A stretch of 8,073 bases of DNA. It comes from Myxococcales bacterium. Its GTDB lineage: Bacteria; Myxococcota_A; Polyangia; Polyangiales; JADJMO01. This document shows positions 5,973-8,073 of the stretch, piece by piece; within the stretch, counting starts at the first letter, position 1, and every line of letters starts with the position of its first letter. Below the pieces are notes generated by a model. It saw only the letters and a list, made by a program, of their open reading frames with translations, did no database searches and was not told where the DNA came from. The stretch is from NCBI GenBank assembly GCA_021783935.1, contig JAJXTK010000279.1:1-8073 (forward strand), written 5' to 3'. Position numbers and translations under genes: made by a program.

Positions 5973-6700
5973 GGCCTGCGTTCTCGATCGCGCTTCTCTC
6001 AGAAGACAGCAGCGAACGCACGTGGAAGGGCCTGCGGCGCGTCGTCGAGAAGATGCTTCGGCGGTTCGAGGATGATGGCTTCACTCCCCGCGTCGAGATC
6101 GTGCCGCCGCGTCCGGACCTCCGGCCCGTTCTCATCGCGAACCGTTGGCGGAGTACGAAGCCTCGCGACCAGGCCGACAAGCGGGAACTCTGGAGGTACA
6201 TCGCGCGAAAGATCGCTGAGGCCGGAGGCTTCGTCTTCTTCCACTATGACGGTGACGAAGTCTGGTCGCGGCGAGCAAATTCCGAAGCGATCGAGCAGTT
6301 CGACAGCGAAGTCCGAGTACGAGTCGCGCAGGTCCTTGGCGGCGCAGGGCGCTCCCCTGCGCAAGTAAGCGAGCTGCTGACGCGCCTGGTGGAGTGCGTA
6401 CCGTTTTACTCCGTCGAATCGTGGACCTACCAAGCCACGGACCGGGCCGTCGAACTGTGCCAAGCAAACTGCAGCGGTGCTCACGTCGCGACCTTCCAAA
6501 GCTGGGCGGCCAATCGGGCGGCGCTCGACGACGTGTCCAAGCCAAAGGACAGTTGCTGCCTCAAGGATCGTCACAATGACGACCTCGGAGACAGGGTCCA
6601 GGTTTGGGAGGTCGTCGGGGCGGGCCGTTCCCTGACCGCGTTCGCCTGGAACCTCTACGCCTGCGTGGATCTCCGCCCCGCTCTCGCATTCCCAGACTAG
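5966..6700 (+). CDS. Probable TOPRIM-fold partner (effector) of the ATPase
   Basis: The 244-residue protein has the acidic layout of TOPRIM-like effectors paired with AAA15 ATPases. Motif 1 is a strand ending in an acid, IALLSEDSSERTWKGL (8-23, with E13). The DxD motif is VFFHYDGDEVW (90-100, with D95 and D97) after a hydrophobic strand. A later strand ends in a glutamate, VPFYSVESWTYQ (145-156, with E151), as in DUF4276-like proteins ('P--E-W'). The C-terminal third contains a C-x-A-N-C pair (165, 169), DSCCLKDRHND (195-205) and an aromatic-rich end. It starts inside the end of the ATPase gene, so the two are translationally coupled. By analogy with AriB or AbiLii it would be a nuclease released or activated by the ATPase. 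The exact family is not recognised, and another metal-binding fold is possible. Its TAG shares bases with the stop of the convergent primase gene. Confidence 0.6.
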   Translation: MVRPAFSIALLSEDSSERTWKGLRRVVEKMLRRFEDDGFTPRVEIVPPRPDLRPVLIANRWRSTKPRDQADKRELWRYIARKIAEAGGFVFFHYDGDEVWSRRANSEAIEQFDSEVRVRVAQVLGGAGRSPAQVSELLTRLVECVPFYSVESWTYQATDRAVELCQANCSGAHVATFQSWAANRAALDDVSKPKDSCCLKDRHNDDLGDRVQVWEVVGAGRSLTAFAWNLYACVDLRPALAFPD

Positions 6701-7611
6701 CCGGGCAGCAGGTCCCGCGGGCGCCGCCAGCCGACACGCGCAGCGTTGATCGACGCGCGCCGAAGCTCGGCGTCATTCCAAGGCGGCTTGCAGCGCAGGT
6801 TCCAATCCGAGCGCATGATCCACACGGCGTCGCCGATGCCGAGCCCGAACCTCGCGACGAGCGTCGCCGCAACCTTGAACAGCTGCCGCTGCCCGCCCGC
6901 ACCGCTGATCGCCGGGTCCATCCGCGCGACGTAGGCCGCGGCGCGCTCGAGCACCGAGCCGCGGCAGCTCGGCGACGTCGCGGCGCGCGCGAGGAAGCCC
7001 CCGTTCCCCTCGGGACTTGGCGCGCGCGTGCGCTCGACCGTCGCGAGGACGTCCGCGTCGCGCACGCCGTAGCGCGCGCTCAACACCGCGACCGCGAGCT
7101 CCCCGACCTTGGCCACGAGCTCGTCCCCCTCCACGGCGGCCAGCGCACACGCATCGACGACCTCGACGATCTCCCCGCTCGGATGCCTGCTCCCCGGCAT
7201 CATCGTCTGCATCGGCGCCCCGCCCCTCGAGACCCCGCGCAGCTCGACGACCATCTTGCCGGTGAGCGGGTCGCGGACCTGCATCGTCACGACCGGCGCC
7301 GCGACCACGTACAGCCAATGCGCCCGCCCGACGCTCGGCCGTCCGAAGGTGAACGTCGGCGGCAAGAACTTCGACGCGAGCTCCACCGCCTCGGGGCAGT
7401 CGCAGTCGACGTCGACGACTCGCCCGAGCCGAAGCCCGACGCCCGTAACCGCCGGGTGCAGCAGGTCGCGTTGCCTTACTCTGTACGTCGTCCACGCGCG
7501 CAGCGGCGTCCCGTGGCGCGAGGGCACCTTGCCGGCGAGCGGCACGAGCTCGTCCGCGCGCGCCACCCCGGCGCGCACGAGCGCGCGTGCCGCGTCGAGA
7601 GGCGTGGTCAC
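6697..7611 (-). CDS. Primase-polymerase (prim-pol/AEP N-terminal domain with PriCT-like tail)
   Basis: The 304-residue product matches bifunctional DNA primase/polymerase N-terminal domains that prime replication of phages, satellites and plasmids. After DAARALVRAGV (6-16) come GVGLRLGRVVDVDCDCPEAV (57-76), with the metal-binding D67-x-D69, LPPTFTFGRPS (83-93), the nucleotide-binding H98 in GRAHWLYV (95-102), VELRGVSRGG (122-131) and MPGSRHPSGE (138-147), all in canonical order. The C-terminal part (about 215-292), ending RCKPPWNDAELRRASINAAR, resembles PriCT linkers ('N--PPW---EL---v--A'). The start is a GTG at 7609-7611 behind GGAAGGGGG (7618-7626), in a GTGA overlap with an upstream small frame. 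No helicase domain follows in the same protein. The natural partner is the VapE-like helicase, now 5.2 kb away on the same strand behind oppositely oriented genes. Confidence 0.85.
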   Translation of the reverse strand: MTTPLDAARALVRAGVARADELVPLAGKVPSRHGTPLRAWTTYRVRQRDLLHPAVTGVGLRLGRVVDVDCDCPEAVELASKFLPPTFTFGRPSVGRAHWLYVVAAPVVTMQVRDPLTGKMVVELRGVSRGGAPMQTMMPGSRHPSGEIVEVVDACALAAVEGDELVAKVGELAVAVLSARYGVRDADVLATVERTRAPSPEGNGGFLARAATSPSCRGSVLERAAAYVARMDPAISGAGGQRQLFKVAATLVARFGLGIGDAVWIMRSDWNLRCKPPWNDAELRRASINAARVGWRRPRDLLPG

Positions 7612-7934
7612 GACGAGCCCCCTTCCCCACCGCCGTCGCGCGACGTCGGCCCCGTCGGCGCGTCCAGTGGGGCCAGGAGCGCGTCGAGCGCCGCCCGGAG
7701 GCGCCGGACGCTGGCCGCGTCGCCGCCCGCGACGGCGACGCGAAGCGCGCCCGTGATGGCGACGATCGCGGCGTCGAGCGGGTCCGCAGGCGCCGTCAGC
7801 GAGCTGTCAGCGGCAGTCGACGATGGCGGGGTTTGGTCGCCGGGGGCGCTCGAATCGGCGCCACTTCCTGCAACTTCCGACCGGTCCCCGCGATTAAAAG
7901 TCCGTCGAGAAGCGGCCCGCAGAGGCTGTGACCG
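7608..7934 (-). CDS. Small Ala-rich open frame upstream of the primase, start unresolved
   Basis: A minus-strand frame is open from just after a TGA (7935-7937) to a TGA at 7608-7610, which overlaps the primase GTG as GTGA. Its second half (from about 7799) reads LTAPADPLDAAIVAITGALR, then further helical, Ala/Leu/Arg-rich sequence, with strong G/C third-position bias like its neighbours. The first half is a Ser/Pro/Asp-rich, linker-like stretch. There is no ATG, GTG or TTG anywhere in the frame. The gene must use a CTG (7797-7799 is one option, giving 63 residues) or another rare start, or a base change or frameshift has removed its beginning. The 4-base coupling to the primase and the codon bias argue that the stretch is translated. 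No function is recognised; a small accessory replication protein is only a guess. Confidence 0.4.
   Translation of the reverse strand, partial: RSQPLRAASRRTFNRGDRSEVAGSGADSSAPGDQTPPSSTAADSSLTAPADPLDAAIVAITGALRVAVAGGDAASVRRLRAALDALLAPLDAPTGPTSRDGGGEGGSS
7618..7626 (-). promoter_or_regulatory. Ribosome binding site of the primase gene
   Basis: On the minus strand this reads GGAAGGGGG and ends 6 bases before the GTG at 7609-7611. It supports that start over an overlapping frame opening at 7630. Confidence 0.45.
7880..7927. promoter_or_regulatory. Likely divergent promoter/operator region
   Basis: The bases between the probable regulator start and the minus-strand small gene include one of the few A/T-rich spots of the right end, CGATTAAAAG at 7891-7900. 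This is where a divergent promoter for the regulator and the replication operon would be expected. I could not place -10/-35 boxes with certainty on either strand. Confidence 0.25.
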
Positions 7935-8073
7935 TCAGCAGGCTGTGGTCGATCGCTCCCAAGGCGGTGGCATCCGCGGCAGAGGAGCGGCCGGTCTCGG
8001 AGCAGCTCCACCGCCTGCTAGCCGAGCAAGGACGTCAGCAGCGCGGTCACCTCGCCCGGGCGCTCGACGGCCG
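7928..8073 (+). CDS. Partial helix-turn-helix-like regulator (runs off right edge)
   Basis: A plus-strand frame opens after a TAA at 7895-7897, starts at a GTG (7928-7930) and is still open at the window end (48 codons). It begins MTVSRLWSIAPKAVA and continues with VSEQLHRLLAEQGRQQRGHL, then ARALDG. 'S-QL-rLLaeqGr-qr-hLARAL' resembles the first two helices of Cro/CI-type DNA-binding domains. About four in five third positions are G or C, better than the competing minus-strand frame over the same bases. AGAGG at 7921-7925 is a ribosome site, though close to the GTG. Transcribed divergently from the replication block, it could be the element's repressor. The assignment rests on a short, incomplete stretch. 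Confidence 0.35.
   Translation, partial: MTVSRLWSIAPKAVASAAEERPVSEQLHRLLAEQGRQQRGHLARALDG

Noticed and set aside
5999..6574. A 191-codon minus-strand frame that might be the missing helicase N-terminus
   Set aside because: It has none of the features expected upstream of HPIRDYL in VapE-like proteins, and it is antisense to the TOPRIM-like gene.
7796..8011. A 71-codon minus-strand frame with a C-x2-C and HSLCG pattern
   Set aside because: It looked like a small zinc protein, but its third-position GC is lower than that of the overlapping plus-strand helix-turn-helix-like frame. Its end overlaps the primase-linked frame, and the cysteine pattern is incomplete. It is not fully excluded.
1..8073. 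CRISPR arrays, rRNA, tRNA or insertion-sequence ends
   Set aside because: I saw no regularly spaced repeats, cloverleaf-like segments, transposase motifs or flanking direct repeats at the cassette edges near 1495 and 6700.

Overview
The window is GC-rich, strongly G/C-biased at third codon positions and densely packed with genes whose starts and stops overlap. This would fit a high-GC bacterium such as a member of the Myxococcota, but no gene here fixes the host. The gene content is that of an integrated mobile element: a phage satellite, P4-like element or integrative plasmid. It is not core chromosome.

The outer parts form a minus-strand replication and integration block. From right to left it holds a divergent, partial helix-turn-helix-like gene (plus strand, running off the right edge), a small alanine-rich open frame, an archaeo-eukaryotic-type primase-polymerase (6697-7611), a VapE/D5-like superfamily 3 helicase (416-1444), and the N-terminus of a probable phage-type integrase that leaves through the left edge (1-173).

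Between the primase and the helicase lies about 5.2 kb of plus-strand genes (1497-6700), apparently a passenger cassette. Its left edge cuts the helicase. The helicase frame continues upstream of its first usable start through a conserved HPIRDYL-type motif, then meets a stop exactly where the first cassette gene begins on the other strand. The cassette has two parts. The first (1497-3747) is a tightly coupled five-gene operon: a zinc-ribbon RadA/Sms-like ATPase, a small zinc-ribbon protein, two small proteins with single C-terminal membrane segments, and a very basic protein with GIY-YIG nuclease-like features. The second (3808-6700) is a defence-like block. It holds the nuclease N-terminus of an MmeI-like restriction-modification enzyme that has lost its methyltransferase, followed by an overlapping pair: an ABC/OLD-type (AAA15-like) ATPase and a probable TOPRIM-fold partner.

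The ATPase/TOPRIM-like pair is the best candidate for a complete, possibly undescribed anti-phage system. Its architecture parallels PARIS (AriA/AriB), AbiL and two-gene OLD-like systems, but I cannot assign it to any of them. All functions are read from motifs by eye; no database search was run.
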